Origin: Pachypanchax playfairii
Taxonomy: Eukaryota > Chordata > Actinopteri > Cyprinodontiformes > Aplocheilidae
Length of the DNA stretch: 64,000 nt
Reading direction: 5' to 3'
Assembly: GCA_006937955.1 (NCBI GenBank)
Contig: SSNP01000011.1
Coordinates: 865,994 to 929,993 of the forward strand
Shown: piece by piece, positions 24,401-39,400 of the stretch
Layout: each line of letters starts with the position of its first letter
How positions within the stretch are numbered: position 1 is the first letter of the stretch
The notes under the pieces: generated by a model
What the model was told of the DNA's origin: nothing
The model's database searches: none
The model's input: the letters and a program-made list of their open reading frames with translations, nothing else
Program-made: the position numbers and the translations under genes

Positions 24401-27400
24401 TGGAGCGGGTAACACGACCTTTACGGCGGCCCTGGCTGTTGGCAGTACGTCGTCCCTTGACAGCCACAGCAGGCTCTTTATCCTCGGCATCTTCTCCAGA
24501 AGTATCGTCCCTGCATTTCAGGAATGTCAACATACTCAGCAAAACCAGAAATAACATCTGAAAATTGCAATGAGGCTGCTTTTACACTTTTACTCTTGCC
24601 GCCTGTTGATGCTACAAATGAATGATCCACAGGAGACTCATTTCTTCAGGTATCCACCATTCAGATATCAAATGTTCAAGTAGTGCAGTTATGTTTGAGT
24701 AGCTCTTGTTCTACACTTGTTTTCATGCACAACTCTTCTTCTGCTGCCATCCCTGATTTCTACTGCTGTTCAGGAAGAGAACTGCAGCAGTGTCATTACA
24801 AAAAGCAAACAGCAGCCAAACTGCTTCATCTGATCACATGATTCAACAACACGAATGAAAAGGGAAACATCGAGTTTATTTTAGTGTTTCTAAATGCATC
24901 TTGCTGCTCACTGAGTCACTGTTAAGCTGCTACAGGTCAGCTTTGTGTTCATTTATATTTTTATTTACCTAACACTTAATTTTTGTATAGTTCTAGTTGA
25001 TTTAAATGATAAAATAATATATTTGCAGTTTTAAATGTAAGTTACAATGTATTGAATCACTTCATGTCGAATTGTTTTGATTAAAGGCTAAATCATATCA
25101 AATCGCCTCCAGCTGCTTGTGTATTTTTAATAAATAAGATGATTAGTGATTCTGAGGTGAAAATTTTCATATTTTTTATGTTTAATTCTATCACAATCAT
25201 TGAATGAGTTCTTAAATAGAGATCAAAACCATGACTGATGATGCAATAAGAATCAAAGTTTGTTCAGTTCATCTCATGTGTAAAGCCTTTCTGAGATGTT
25301 CTCTTCATCTGAATGGGCTGGACAAGTAGCTGGACAGACAAGCACAACTGTTTTCCATGTTTTTACACGACTGGTCAGAAGTTTGAACACACCCTTGATT
25401 TTATTGGTTTTCTTTATTTTTATGAGTATTTACATTGTAGATACTTACTGAATGCATCAACACTATGAATAAAAAGAATTACATAGTAAATAAAAGAATC
25501 TGACATAACTAGAAAAACGTGTTTTTTAAATTTTGGATGCTTAATAGCCACAAAACGAATGATGGTCCAAAGAAACACAAAGCGGATGGCATGTCACTGC
25601 AGGATGCTGTGGTAGCCATGCTGGTCCATAAGGGTCTGATTCACACAGTCTCCTCTGAATAGTCTGGATCTATCTGGACTTTGATGTGCTGTTAATTTGT
25701 AATTACTGATGTTGGTGATTCGGAGGTGACTCTTGGTCTTCCTGTCCTAGGCTGGTCCTCAAGTGAGCCAGATACATCGTCACGCTTGATGGTTTTTTTC
25801 CCACCAGCATTTAATGACACATTCAAGGTTTCTGCAATTTTCTAGATTGACTGACCTTAATTTTGTAAACAAATGATCTCTTTACTTAGTATAAAACTAT
25901 ACTAATACTTAAATCCATCATCATGTGCTTATTGCTGTTGGTCAGAACTGCTTTAGTCCCAACAACTTACGAGCAGACAAGTTTTTCTGTATTTAAAAAG
26001 ATTGTTAAAATCCTGCAGAATAAGACAACTTGTAAGACATAATATGAACAGGTACTGAATGTCTACGTTGTTCCATTCTTTTTATTTTCCAGGATAATTT
26101 ATTGAGTGTCAGCACAATGGCCTGCCAGGAGATCGCCACTGAGCTTGAACCCCCTGATCTTTCATTCATCTTCCTCCTACTCTCATTAATCTTGCTGAGA
26201 GGAGCTCATTGCACTCTAAATATAGGCAAGCCAGCTGTGCCAGGAGTGACAGGAAGGCAGCAGGGTGTGCAAAGAGTCACAGAGTCCCCAGGCCTTGTCT
26301 CAGAGCAGGGAGGCAGAACGGTTCGTCATCATCATCTTCTTTTCCAACCCAGCTGCTTATAAATATAAGCTGACATTGCTTGAAACAGCTGTAGTATACA
26401 GCCACAGCTGACAACATAAAACAGTGTTTTAAACATACCATCGATATCTCTCAGTGACAACTCCATCTGTTGTTTGGCATCCCTTCACTAATCAATTCAC
26501 CCGCCTGCCCACCCAAACATTCATCCACACACTTATTTACAATCCCATGTTTTAAATAAGCAGTGTTTTTGTTTTGACACCAAAATGACTCAAATTTTTT
26601 AAAAATAGGTTCCAAATTTTAGAAAAACTAACAGAAAATCAGTGGCAATTGAAGTTTTGATAGATGATACTGAGTTCATACAAAGCGCATGTTAGAAAGG
26701 ATTTACTCAGTTCCAGCTTTTCCTCTCACTCTGTGTGTTTCTGATAAACGAACCACACCTAACAATAACTGAAACATTAAAAAAAAATGACTTAATGATT
26801 TTATTAGAATTAGAATTCCGCTTACTTCATTCCATCTTCTTTGTCTTCAGCTTCATTTTTCTCTTCGTCCCGCTCTCCCTCCTTCTCTTTCTCCTCCTTC
26901 TCCTTCTCCTCCTGGCTGTTTCGGTTTACTTGTTGCTGCTGCTGCTGCTGCTGGCCATGCTGCAAAAAATAAAGACATGCCTTAAAAATAAAAACAGGAA
27001 CAACAAAGCAATGCAGACAACTTGTGTTTTATGTTTGCATGGAAAGACCAATTAATGATGCTCTTTTTACCCTGATATATCAGATAATCTGGTACAGTGT
27101 AGCTATCTTTTAATAATCTGATGGTCATTCCCAATAAATTGAATTTTTCTCAATTCATAGTTAAACCAGTTACTAAATAACCGTACGCAGCCGTGTCTCA
27201 GATAGCTGTTGCTGGTTGAGATGTGATACCGATTCCTTCTGCACACGTCCCATTCTACAGTCTTGACTTCAATAAACAGATTTATTGTTTATTTTTGTTT
27301 CCATAAAAACATTTTACCGATCAAATAAATGCTCCAAGTACAGGAACACTAAATATGATGTTATTTTTACTTTCTTTGCATAGTCAGAGCAACAGGCAAA

Positions 27401-30400
27401 TGTTTGGACACACCCAGAAGAGACGGACCTAACAATGGCTGATAAGGACCCAGAGGGCTTTTATATAGAAAATATCAGGGAAGGACCATAAAATTATGCT
27501 TAAATAATTAACAGCACACACTCGCCATAAACAAGAAAAATGTATAAACTTCTAATGACATCTAATTATGAAATATGTTGGCGGCATTTTTCTTCAGGGC
27601 AGCATAAATCACCAGAACACCGTCACGGCTGCGACCCAAATTACTAAAGTTATTTAGTCCATTGTAAGCCATCAGAGGTGCACAGAGTGATGTCTAATCT
27701 GAAGATGAACATGTTTTTCGGTGAGTATCCACTTAGACAAGTTTTAAAACTGTAGCTTAAAGTTTTAAAAGTTATTAAGCAACTTCTTTAAAGACCCACT
27801 GCGATTAAAATATGTCTGCACAAGAGTTTATTTCGTTTTTAAACACATTTAGACCTAGGATTTTAAAAAAAATTTTTATCATTCAACTAATTTTCTGATG
27901 AGGTAAAACATAACAGGAAGTTTGGAAATCACAGCAGCATTTTTCTGCTGCTTTTTGGGCACCCAGAGCCACTTCCATACCAGTTTCCTGTCTGTCTGGG
28001 CTTTCAGGGTTAGAGTTCAGATGATTACTACACACAGTTAGACCTTAAACACAGCTTCTGGCGTTCACCCATCAAACAAACTACATTTGATGTCTGCATT
28101 TTCTGTTTTGTTTAAAGACAACAAACTATTTTAGACACAATCTCTTGCTTCCTTTGAAATGATCAACGTCCTCCAACTTTGATTAAAAAGAACAGAAAAC
28201 AGTCTCAAATCATGCAACACTAGTGCTACAATTTCTAAGAAAACAGAATCATTTAAAAAGTTGGTCTTTTGCCATTTGCTTATGTTTTTGATGTATAACG
28301 ATGCACTTTCTGTTCCTCCCACGCGAGCACATTCTTCTGTCACTGCACACTAATAGCTAAAGCATTTACAAAGTAAATGTCACAGTTATGAGCTGGTTTT
28401 GTCAGAAAAGGCTTCGTTCTGACACACAGGAAGAAGTCAAGATGCCATTACAATAACTAGCTTTAGTTTGACAAAACAATCACGATGAAAAGCGTGTGGA
28501 TGTGTGAGGTGATCAGACAGTTATTACCTGGCTTCTTCCTCGTCTTCGGATGTTCCTTCGCACTATGTTCTTGTAGTTTTGATTCTTTTTGGTCAGGTAG
28601 TAAAACAGCACACACTCTGCCACCGTCTGAAAATAAAATGGCACTTTTCACTTCCTGTGATAGCAGGATCATTTCAAAACTAAAAAAAAAGACATAGCAA
28701 ATAGAAAATAAAGAACACCGTACCTTTCTCTCTAGAAAAGATGCTATCAGGCCAAAGTTTTTGGGATGCTGAATGAACCTTTGGGGGAAAGAACAAAGTG
28801 AATTAGATGATTCAAAGTCTCTGAGTGCTTTAAAAACAATCTTATAAAAATGTTTATTCAAATCGATTACATAAATCTAAGATTTACAAGTGCCACTTCA
28901 TATTTTATTAGAAAATTCCAGCAGTCACTAGTACAGATGGTGAATCTGAAAGGAGACTGAAGCTCTTTGTTTGTGGGTATGTTAAAAGTCACCAGTTTTA
29001 CAGTGTGGTCTTGATTTAATTTGGCAGCTCTAAACGTCCTCTCTCAGTTCTCATGAAAGGGGAAGATTCACTTCCTTAAACAACAACTCAGTGACCCTTT
29101 ACCGGTTGCACAAATTTCAAAGAGAGTAAACCATGTATTTTATCTTGTTACTTAAAAATAAAATGCCAAAACACCTTGTGTTTGGAGAAAATAAACTTTT
29201 TTTTACAATAATTAAGAAAATGTACATCATCCCAAAAAAACCAACAAAAACATAAATGGTGTATTTTTGCTCACTTCTCTCTGAAAGTGTCCTTCTCCTG
29301 CTCGCTCCACATGTTCATAACCTGCCGATCCTTGTAAACCTTCATGGGGTCGTCCATTAACCCATTCATGTTGATGAACTTGATGCGTTGCTGCTCAGCA
29401 TCGAACAGCATCGGAGGGATGACTGCAAGCTGTCGCATTTGCTTCTCTGTGTGCTGATGAACACACATGCCAAAAGAAGAAGAAAGAGAAACCAAAATCC
29501 TGGAGTGAATGGAATGGTGTCCACTGAAAACTCCATCCATCTGCACAAGAACTCATAGCTTAAAAAGTAACAAGCATTTGTGTCGTTTGCACAGCCAAAA
29601 AAGTTCTAACTAAATTTAATTCCTATTTGAACAAATTCCCATTATTTAAATAGAAATCCAATTTTGGAAAAGAACAAGTACAATTATCACAGATTAAACT
29701 AACCCCTCCTTTCCATCAGACGAGTAACGTTAGTGAAGCGTAATACACGACTGATAGCTGCTATTAAAGTCGATGGGAACGTGTCCACCGGGAGCAAAGC
29801 GGTGCAAATCAGACACGTCTCAGACGCTTAGTGTTGCAGCCCTCTCCTAAATTTACGCAGCAGTTCTACTTTTTACGCACTATGCTTCTAAATGCGTCAT
29901 GCTCAGAAGTTTAGTTTGTAGGTGGTGTGAAAATAAACCACATACCTTTTGGATATATGTTGTCGTCTTTCTCTCTGCTTGTTGTTGTGTGTACTGACGA
30001 AATCACGTGTGATTTCGCAATTTGCATGTAATTTTGTGATCTCACGGAACTAGCTGGATGGAATGCTTTCGCAAGTGATACGCGTCTAAAATGCTCCAGG
30101 AGGGAAGGGGCGCGGAGCTGATTTCACAAGTAAAATGCGTCGATTATATTACGGTAGAAAGGAGGAGTCTGGATCCAAAACAATATCCCATAAAAAATGC
30201 AGGCAAGAAGTTCATTTTGGAAAATGAACTGAAAACATTGTCAGGAAACACAATTTAATATCATTTTTTCTTCATGCTGTTTGTCTTCATGCCTTTAAAA
30301 TACAATGTTTTAAATACAGCGTATTGAATTACAAAAAGAAAAGAAAATTACCATCTATTACTCAGTAATTTTGTTCTTTCCCTTGTCTAGATGAGGGTCA

Positions 30401-33400
30401 CGGGGAATTTAGACTTGCTGCCCGACAAATAAAACTGTTCCATATTCTGTTTGTTCTTAATTCACTGTAGCAATCACTTTTTCCAGATGTCAGAATATTA
30501 AAGACGTGTGAAAGAACAAGAGAACCAGGTGATGAGGCCCAGGTAGCAGAGACATTAGCTGTACTGAGGCTCCTTGGTCTGATGTCTTTACACCAGCCCT
30601 GGTCTCTCTGGTACTACTATCAAATCCATCAGTCACCAATAAACTATCTTTGCACTCATGGACGCTGTGCAGCAAATGTTCATTTAGATATGAGAATCTA
30701 TGATTCCAACAAAGAATTTAAGTTTTGGCTCAAATGTAGATGGAGAGCTTTTAAAAGGAAGAGAAGTTTGAGTGGAATGCTAATGGACCCCTGATTACAA
30801 TCCAACGCTGACATTTCTAAAAGTGTCACCAAGGCGCACGTGCTGGATGAAACGATATTTAACTGAGAGCTTACCTCATGCTCTGATATTCCATCAATGA
30901 TTTCAGAGACTTCATGTTCACTGCGGGCTGCAGATGAGGTCAGTCCTCCTCCACGCTGCCCAACACGACTGCAAAGGCAAAACACAGAAGGCCTGTTACC
31001 CTAAACTACACAGATTACTGTAAATGAACTGCCTACATCATAAATGAAAGAAATAAGTCAGTATTTCTTAACAACAGTAGTGATAACAAGGCAACAAACA
31101 GAATTATTGAGTTGGATGGGTGCCAGCTGAGAGAGAAAACATTATCCCACCTCTGCATTCGCTCCTGCAGCTCTCTTTGCTTGCGGATCTCTGGGAACTG
31201 TTTTTCATAGTACTCCCGCACCTTGCTCTCCTTGGCTCTACGCCGCGGGTTGTTTTCAATGCGCTCCACTTTCTTCTCCCAGGCCTCCATTAGCTGGTCA
31301 TAGCGCTGGCAGAATTTCTGTTCCTGAAAAATCAGGGAAAAGAACAAATTCTTAACAGGACCTTCATCCTGTTTATGGCTTTAAGTAGAGATGTCTAACA
31401 AAAAGATCATTAGAAGATCAGGAGAAGTGAGGATTGTTGATCAGTGCTTCTTCAGAGGGTCACGCTGGATGTTCTATGGAGAGAAAAGCCTTGGACCACA
31501 TGCCTGACATGCCACAGTTTTTATTTTTGTTTTTTTATCCTTCTCTCAGACAGCATATAAAGTTACACATTAATCCACATGGAGCTTTAGACATGATATG
31601 AGTGAGAAGCAGATACAAACACAGACTCCGACTTTAACACAGGTGTTCCATCCAGACATGAAACAACATTAATATACAAACAGAAATGTTGAAGAAGACC
31701 TTAGAGTCTGCAGATTTCACACTGAAACTCTTCGCTTAATTTGAAATAATAATGATTTATTCTTTTTTGTCACATTCTTCAACTCGTCTTTGAGCAGCCG
31801 GGCATGAACAGACCGAAGCTGCGTCGCCCTTATTGTTCTGTTTGGCTCACAACAGACATAATATTATTCTTTCACATGACAAGATGAGAAATCTTTTCTA
31901 TTTGTTTTTTTATAGCTATCACTTCCCTGAGGCACTGTGCAAGTACTGACAACAGATCATACCCAAGGCTCCCTCCTCCCCACTCGTTCTCTTTGGCATG
32001 TCTAAAATGGCCACTCACTTCAAGAAGCAGCTGGCCCACTTTCACACAAGTCATCTGTCATCGGCCGAGTCCCAGCTGAGACTCACAAATGATGTTTTCT
32101 ACTCACCCACTGCTTACGAGCATGATTTCTCCTTTTGAAATACAAGATGAGTTTCTTCCTCATGGCCTGGTTTCTGCAATGAGAACATAAAAAAAGAGGT
32201 ACGACAATAACAATTAAAGAAACACTATCAGATAATAGTTAGGCTTTTACAACATTCATCACATATGTGCCTGTCTTTAACGCTTCTTAAGAGTCATTCA
32301 TTTACTTAATGAACCCCCCCAAATCTCAGTTTACACTCTCACAGAAACACAAACAATGCAGGTCGTTGAGTGCAGCTGCTTGATAAACTCAATCTCTCAT
32401 CGGGCTGGAAAGGAGAGCCAAACTTATAAAACTTGTCTGCGCTGGAAACAGACACAGAGCTTCAAATAAAGGTCAGGGCCAGTAATCTCCTTAGGCAGTC
32501 ACTCGGTTTGTCTCTTTCTTTGCTGCAAGACAGAGTTTTATTCCTGACACTTAATCTGTCAGCTGTAAGGTCATGTTCTCCACTGATTAATGCAATCTTA
32601 CTCTACATTAGACACCTCAGCTGAGCAGCAGGTTTCCTCTGGACAAGGACAAAAGACTAAGATGGTGTCTTGTGGTTGTGTATTTGCAGATATCAAGATA
32701 ACACAGATCTAGGGAGGGTCTAGTGAGATAAACACATGCTATGACCTTCTGTTTTCAAACAAGTTACATGCTGTAAGATGATAAATCGAACTAACTTGCC
32801 CTCTACTTAAAGGATCACAAACCTACGCAAGTTAAACTAGAAAAATAATGCCACTAAAATCATCTATATAGACTCAGTGTTCCCATATTCGGTTGTAATG
32901 GGTGAGAACTGATTTGATAGGGCAAAAAGTGGCCTGACAGAGTAAAGCTCTTTAAAGACAGAGATGGTATTGTCCTCTGCACACCAGATGGCAAAAGCCA
33001 AGATTAGCAGCCCTATAACCCAACAAAAGGTCTCCTTTGTCCTGCTGTAAGCCTGGGCCATTTCTGAGATATTGGAGAACACTGTAATTTCACATAATAC
33101 ATCTAAAACACGATGGCTCAAAGATTTATTATGTGCATACTTGTAACAGATGTTCTCCAGCGGTACAACAACGCTGAGCAAGGGGTCCAGCTTCAAAGCC
33201 TGAACCTTTCCTCACAGTATCTACATAAGCCAGAGATGTTGGCACATTTATCATCAGCTGACTGTGTGTGTATATACACATGTGCAGGAGATGAACCAGG
33301 ATGGGGACTGAGGGAAATCCACAGAGATGCTGGTAGCTGTCTATGCCGGCAGGGATGAATGCCAAAGTTATCAAACCGGTTAACAAAACAAAGGAGTTAA

Positions 33401-36400
33401 CTGTGCTCAGTCAAACTGACACTGGTTTTTAGTAACACGCACACAAAAGAGGAGTGAAAGAGGAGTTTTCAGTTAATTGCTTTCGGGCTAAAATTCTGAT
33501 CAAACGTTGGAGAGATCAAAGAGGGTAAAGACAGCAGTGGGTGGCTAATAGGTCAGGCACATCTTGTGGTATGCCACCGTGCCCACACCACGGTACCAAT
33601 GATATTCTAACCCTTCCAAAGCCTTTTGATGTGTCACTGATAGACACTGTATCCTCTGCTCTCCTTACTGCAGAGATCCACAAACAAGAGAAAATGGGGA
33701 GAAGTATTGATCGAAACCTTGCTGAAAGAAGCATCCTTCTTTTTAAAAACTTGTTTCATTAATATCTGAAGAAATATTTTGGTCCAATTTTGAAAGACAA
33801 GAAATGCCTTTTGTTTCTTTAGATAAAGTATATATATTTTTTTAATTGTAAAAGCATGTCTGACTTGCTACAACCTCATGTTGCAGAGTTTAGAAGAAAG
33901 ACTACAGCTATTAAAAGTTGTGGTATCTGAGTACCCCTTTAAATCCCCATTGATTAATCAAGTAATAAGATATACATGTGCTACAACAGTTACCCCCCCC
34001 CAAACATATTCTATATACAGTAATCCCTTTAACTTTTGCGGCTTCACAAAATTGCAGATCTTATATTCAAGCATGTCTAAATATACATCACAGACAACAG
34101 GTCTTTTATTTTCCTGTACATGTTTCCTTAGTTGGTTTGTCCAGTTGATTTCATACACAGGACATGATTGGTTGATGGCTCCGGCTCATTGTGTAAAGCG
34201 TGTATTAAAATACATAAAATAACCATATAGATATATGTTCGTGCTTTGAAAATTCTCGCTTTTGGAAAGGAAGTTCTGGAACGCAACCAGCTCAATCATG
34301 GAGGGATATGCTGTGTGTGTAAATGAACAGCTACCTGGAATCTGAATACTTTTGTCCGGGGTGAGTTGTCAGGATGTTTGTGACAGACTGTTGCTGACTG
34401 CATGATTGATGCAGGTGAAAAAGTCTCCAGACCAGAGTGAGAGAATTACTACTGTAGTCTGGCTTGAGAGCAGCTGTTTGCATTTAGAACATTTTTAACT
34501 TTTTTTTTCTGCACAAATATTTATGTAACAGTAAATAAATTTGAAGGCAGATGGGTTTATGAAAACAAAGAAGTGCAATGACTCATTGTTAATTTTACAT
34601 TTTCTCGTTACTCTTCTTTAACCAGGATTCTTACAGAGGCTGCATCTGTTTGCTGGTTTGACTGTAAAGTCTGATAGTTTCTGCGGGATATGGCACAACT
34701 CATTTAACCAAAAGTGCATCAGTCATTGGAGTTGCACTATGGTGGTGAACTAAGTAGGTTTTATTGTAGTTTTTCCACTGTTCTTATGTGCAGATTTTTT
34801 GACCTTCTTGCACTTTTTCTCTCATCTTTTTCTTGTAGATATTGTTTTTCTTCCAGCACAGAAAAAACACTGTCAGCATATTGTCAGACAGTAATAAGAG
34901 TCCTCATGAAACAGGTGATTGCTGCACAGTATGCAGTCATGTGGTTTAAACCAGGCTTTGGATGAAATTCATCTGGTGTGTGGATTTTTGTAATCAAGTG
35001 ATTTGAGTCACTTTATAAATTATTTCAGCTGTTCCTTAGATTGTTTCTTCAAATCCTGAGTGTAGAACTCCTTTAACGATGTTATTTACGCTGTGGGGCA
35101 AATTATGTCAAATTTTCAAAATAAGAAGTCACAACAAATCAAATCTGAGCTAAGCATTTATTTTGAAAATCTCTGCAATCAACACAGAGACTGTTAGTAT
35201 TAATTTATGTTGACGTGCCTCAGCTGAATATTTTACTGACTGTTGAGGCATTAAATTTGATGATCATGCACCTATTTTCATCAAGTTTTTTCCTAAGCAG
35301 CTGCTTCTGTTGTCAGTCACATGTACTTGCATGTGACTGTTGTTTGATGTCTCCTCATGAGACTTTAAGCACAACACTTCTTTCTTTCAGTGGCTCTTAA
35401 GCAAAAATCTTTCAATGATGTTGTCAGATGTTTAGATAAATGTAAACAAACATTTTCATTTGTGCAGGACGGATTACAATTATTATTGAGCTAGTCTTGG
35501 TTTCTCTGCTAACCATGACATCCTTGTTTTAAACCAATAACAATGACAATAATAATAATAATAATGTTTTAATTAAACATTTATTAAAAATTATTAAGTT
35601 AATTTTAATGAATGAGTATAAACTGAGTCATTGTTAAGACATCCGTGGAACCAGACTCACATTTTGATGTTCTCATGGTACTGTTTGGTATCAGAAGGCT
35701 GGTTGTACAGAGGCTGCAACAACAGGACAAACAAAAAGATTCAACAATAAAACAGACGCTTAAAGTGCTCTTTACAACATGTTTTGAATTTGATTCCCAA
35801 AAGTATCATGAAACAAAAGGAGTGGCTCACAAATTTTGATGATATTAAACAGGAATCAATCATTCAGATCTAATTCTGTACTCGGTAAATCAATGAGAAT
35901 GAGACAGAAAATGACAAATCAAATTAACATCCCACTCACCAGCTCCACCCTGGGTCCCAGTCCCTCCAGTATCCTGTGAGCCTCTTCTGCCTTTTTCTGG
36001 TGAGAGGAGAGAAACAGAAGTAATACACTGGCTGGCTGCACCTCAGAAATCACCACGGCAACGCAGTGAACATGTTCACTTGATCACTAGGGCTGCAGCA
36101 CAGTTTGCTGGATAGGTGGAAGGCTGGATGCTTGGATGGATGTACTGACTATTATTAGAGCTTTTAACTCAAGCTGGGCCACAGTTCCCTGTCTCGGCTC
36201 CCTCTCCTCTCTACTCGCAAAAAAAAAAAAAAACATTACTCACCTCCCCTTTAGCAGAGAGAGGTTAGAGAGAAAGAACGAACAGGCAGGCAGGGACGCA
36301 AGTGGGAGTAGTGTAAGAAGATGGAGAGAAAGAGTGAAAATAAACTGATTGGTTGGTCGAGGTGGGGGGTGGGGGGGGGCTGTTCAACAGGAACAGAGGG

Positions 36401-39400
36401 GATCCAGGTTAAAATGTGTAGCAAGAAGTTGTGTGTTTTTACAGATCTCTGCTGATATCAAACTCCTTCACACAAATGTTTGAGCAGTTTCCAAGACTCC
36501 TCTGATTGTTCTCAGAGTACCCTCTTCACTCCGCTGTGTACACTCAACTTCATCTGTCAAAGAGTCCGTTTAGAGACACACCACATGCTCCGGCACTTTC
36601 AATTTTGTTTCATTCTTTTCAGTAGCCAGTGGAAATGGTCGAAACCGATCTGCTCAGTGCATGTCGTGAAATTTTAAAGGCGATAACGGGAAACTGTCTG
36701 TTTGCATTTCACGTTTTCTCACTGGTTACCCATGAGAAAACCCAAATAAGAACTTTTTATGCAGTTATGCTTAAATGGAAGACAAAAGATAAGACCAATG
36801 TGTTTACACTTGCCCATATTATACTTATCATTTAGATGAAAATAGTTTCACTTTGCTTCCTCATCAGTGAGTAGGTGTAACAGGCTGCGAAATATTGCCT
36901 CAGAGAGCTCCAACACAACAGCAGCACTTAATGAGCAGCAATTATTAAAAGCAGACTTTCATCCTCTGACAGTAGAGAGCCTCACTTCCTTTCCTTGCTG
37001 TGATACTTTGAAAGCTAATTTGAAAACAAAACTGCATGATGCTGACCTCAAAACTCAGGTAACACTTGACAAGCGATCCTTAAATTACATATTTAATAAA
37101 GATGTGATGTGTGGTGCAGAGAAAAAAATCAAGAGTATGTTTTTAACCAAACAAGTGGGGTTAACTAAAGGGTTAATGTTTTAGAAACAACTCTATTTTC
37201 TGTAAGACCCCAGCAGAGAGGCTAGAAATGATATTTCAATCATGCCCCCCTGTGGTTGCACACAGATTTACTACTGTTAGTAATATTTCTACTGCTCAGA
37301 ATGTTAGAAAGCAACAAAACACTCTGTGCAGGGAGTCAACTGGTCCATCAAAACAAGTCATTTAAGAAAACAAATGTCACAGACTGTCAACAAAAACAAC
37401 AAAAATAGGGTGGAGGGGCTACAGAGTCATCTTGACACAGATTTATCATAATCCTGTCTTAAGAGTGTCTCTTCTTGTGTTTGTTTGTGACAACTACTGT
37501 TCCAAAAGCAGTGGGGCAAAAAAGTATTTGGACGGCTACTGATTGGACAAGTTGTCCCACTTAAAAAGACGTGAGAGGTCTGTAATTTTCGTTTAGGTAC
37601 ACTTCAAGTGTGAGAGACAGAATCTGGAAAACAAATCAGGATCACATTATAATATGACTTTTAAAAAATTAAATTGTATATTATTTTGGAAAATAAATAT
37701 TTGGACAATCAAACTTTGTAATGTAACCTCAGTTGGCCATTAGAGAGGTCAGAAGGTTTCTGTAGTTCTTGACCAGGTTTGCACACTGTAACTAGTATTT
37801 TGGCCACTCTTCCATGAAGATCTTCTATAGACCTGTTGCTAGGCAACACAGACTTTCCAGTCCTGCCACAGATTTTCTATTGGGCTGGGGTCTGGAGACT
37901 GGTGAGACCACTTCAAAATCTTGAAATGCTTCTGACGGAGCCACTTAGTTACCTAGGCGGTGTGTTTGGGGTCATTGTCATGCTGGAAGACAGTTCTAGC
38001 TTCAATGTTCTAACTTAGGGAAGGAAGTTTTTGCCTGGTTCATCCTCTCCTAAATACAGATCTTCCTGTCCCCTTTGCAGAAAAACAGCCCTAAAGCATG
38101 ATGTTTCCACCCCCATGTTTCACATTGGGTTTAGAGTTCTTGGGATGCCACTCATCATTCTTCTCAAACATTCAAACGTCATTCTCTCTCCAAATGAAAT
38201 GAAGTTTAATCCAAAAAGTTTTATTTTGATTTCATCTGATCACATGACTTTCTCCCAATCCTCCTCAGGAACATTCAAATGGTCACTGGCAAAATACTGA
38301 CAGGCCTGGACTGGTGCTGCTTCAGCAGCAGGACCTTTCACACGCTGCAGGACTGGAATCCACGATGACATAGTGTTTCTAATGGTAACCTTTGTGACTG
38401 TGGTCCCAGCTATCTTCAGGTCATTCACCATTTGCCTCTGTACAGTTCTAGGTTTTTTAAACCTCATACAATATGATGTCCTGATTTTTTTCCCAGAATC
38501 AGTGGCTGTCCAAATACTTTTTTGCCCCACTGTATGAGAGGAGTGAAAATGAGCTGAGCTCTCGCTGGGATTTTATAATAAGCTATAAGTAGAAATGTGG
38601 CTGAAGAGAAAACACATAACAGCTCAAATGCAAAGCTGAGGCTCAAATACGGAAATGCATATGATTGTGTATAAATGAGCTGCATGCATAACATGTATCT
38701 TGAAAGAAAAAGGGAAAATCTGGATCGTATTTTACATAAGATTACTAAAGTCAACAGTAAAAATCCATATTGTTCTAATCAATAAATTAAACAATAAGTA
38801 CAGAGAAAGAGTGATTGAGTAAACAAAGTTTACAATATGAGTCTACAATATGTCAGTATGCATGATAACAGTGGAAATCTTGTTCTGCTGCTTTTAAAAA
38901 GCTTGAGTGTGACTTCAGTGACTGGACTGTACTCTAAGTTTTCAATTTGGAACAATATAGTCCACAGATTAGATTACTGCTCTCACAACTGTCTCAAGGT
39001 CACCTAAAATAAGGTTTTCATGCTTTTCTTTCATGTAAAGTATCATTAAAATGACTAAATGCTACGTAGAAAAGGGTCAAAACTTATTCTTATTGAATAT
39101 GAGATGTGTTATGTGTATAGACCCTTCCCAATTTGAGATGTTAATTCTAATAAAAAAAAGAGACCAGTTTCCCACCACCAGGGGGACTAAGAGCACAGAT
39201 AATCACTCATGCAATTCAGGATAAAGTTTTAATGTCTGTAAACATCATTACCGTATAAAGTCACTGCAGTTTCAAGGACCAACACTGTGACATCAGTGTT
39301 GCTCAGTTTAAGTCTACATGAGGACTAATAATGCAACAGTAGAACAAAGGATTGGTTGGTGTTGGTGTAAAGGTGAGTCAACTGTGTGCACATTTTTGTG

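Larger units (their letters stand above)
24511..26825 (-). other. intron 14
   Basis: Contains a degraded Tc1-like element (25363-25890) and a complex, possibly conserved block (26090-26510). Confidence 0.6.

Noticed and set aside
33113..33762. Several 70-110 codon frames in intron 7
   Set aside because: Mutually overlapping on both strands without domains or splice context.
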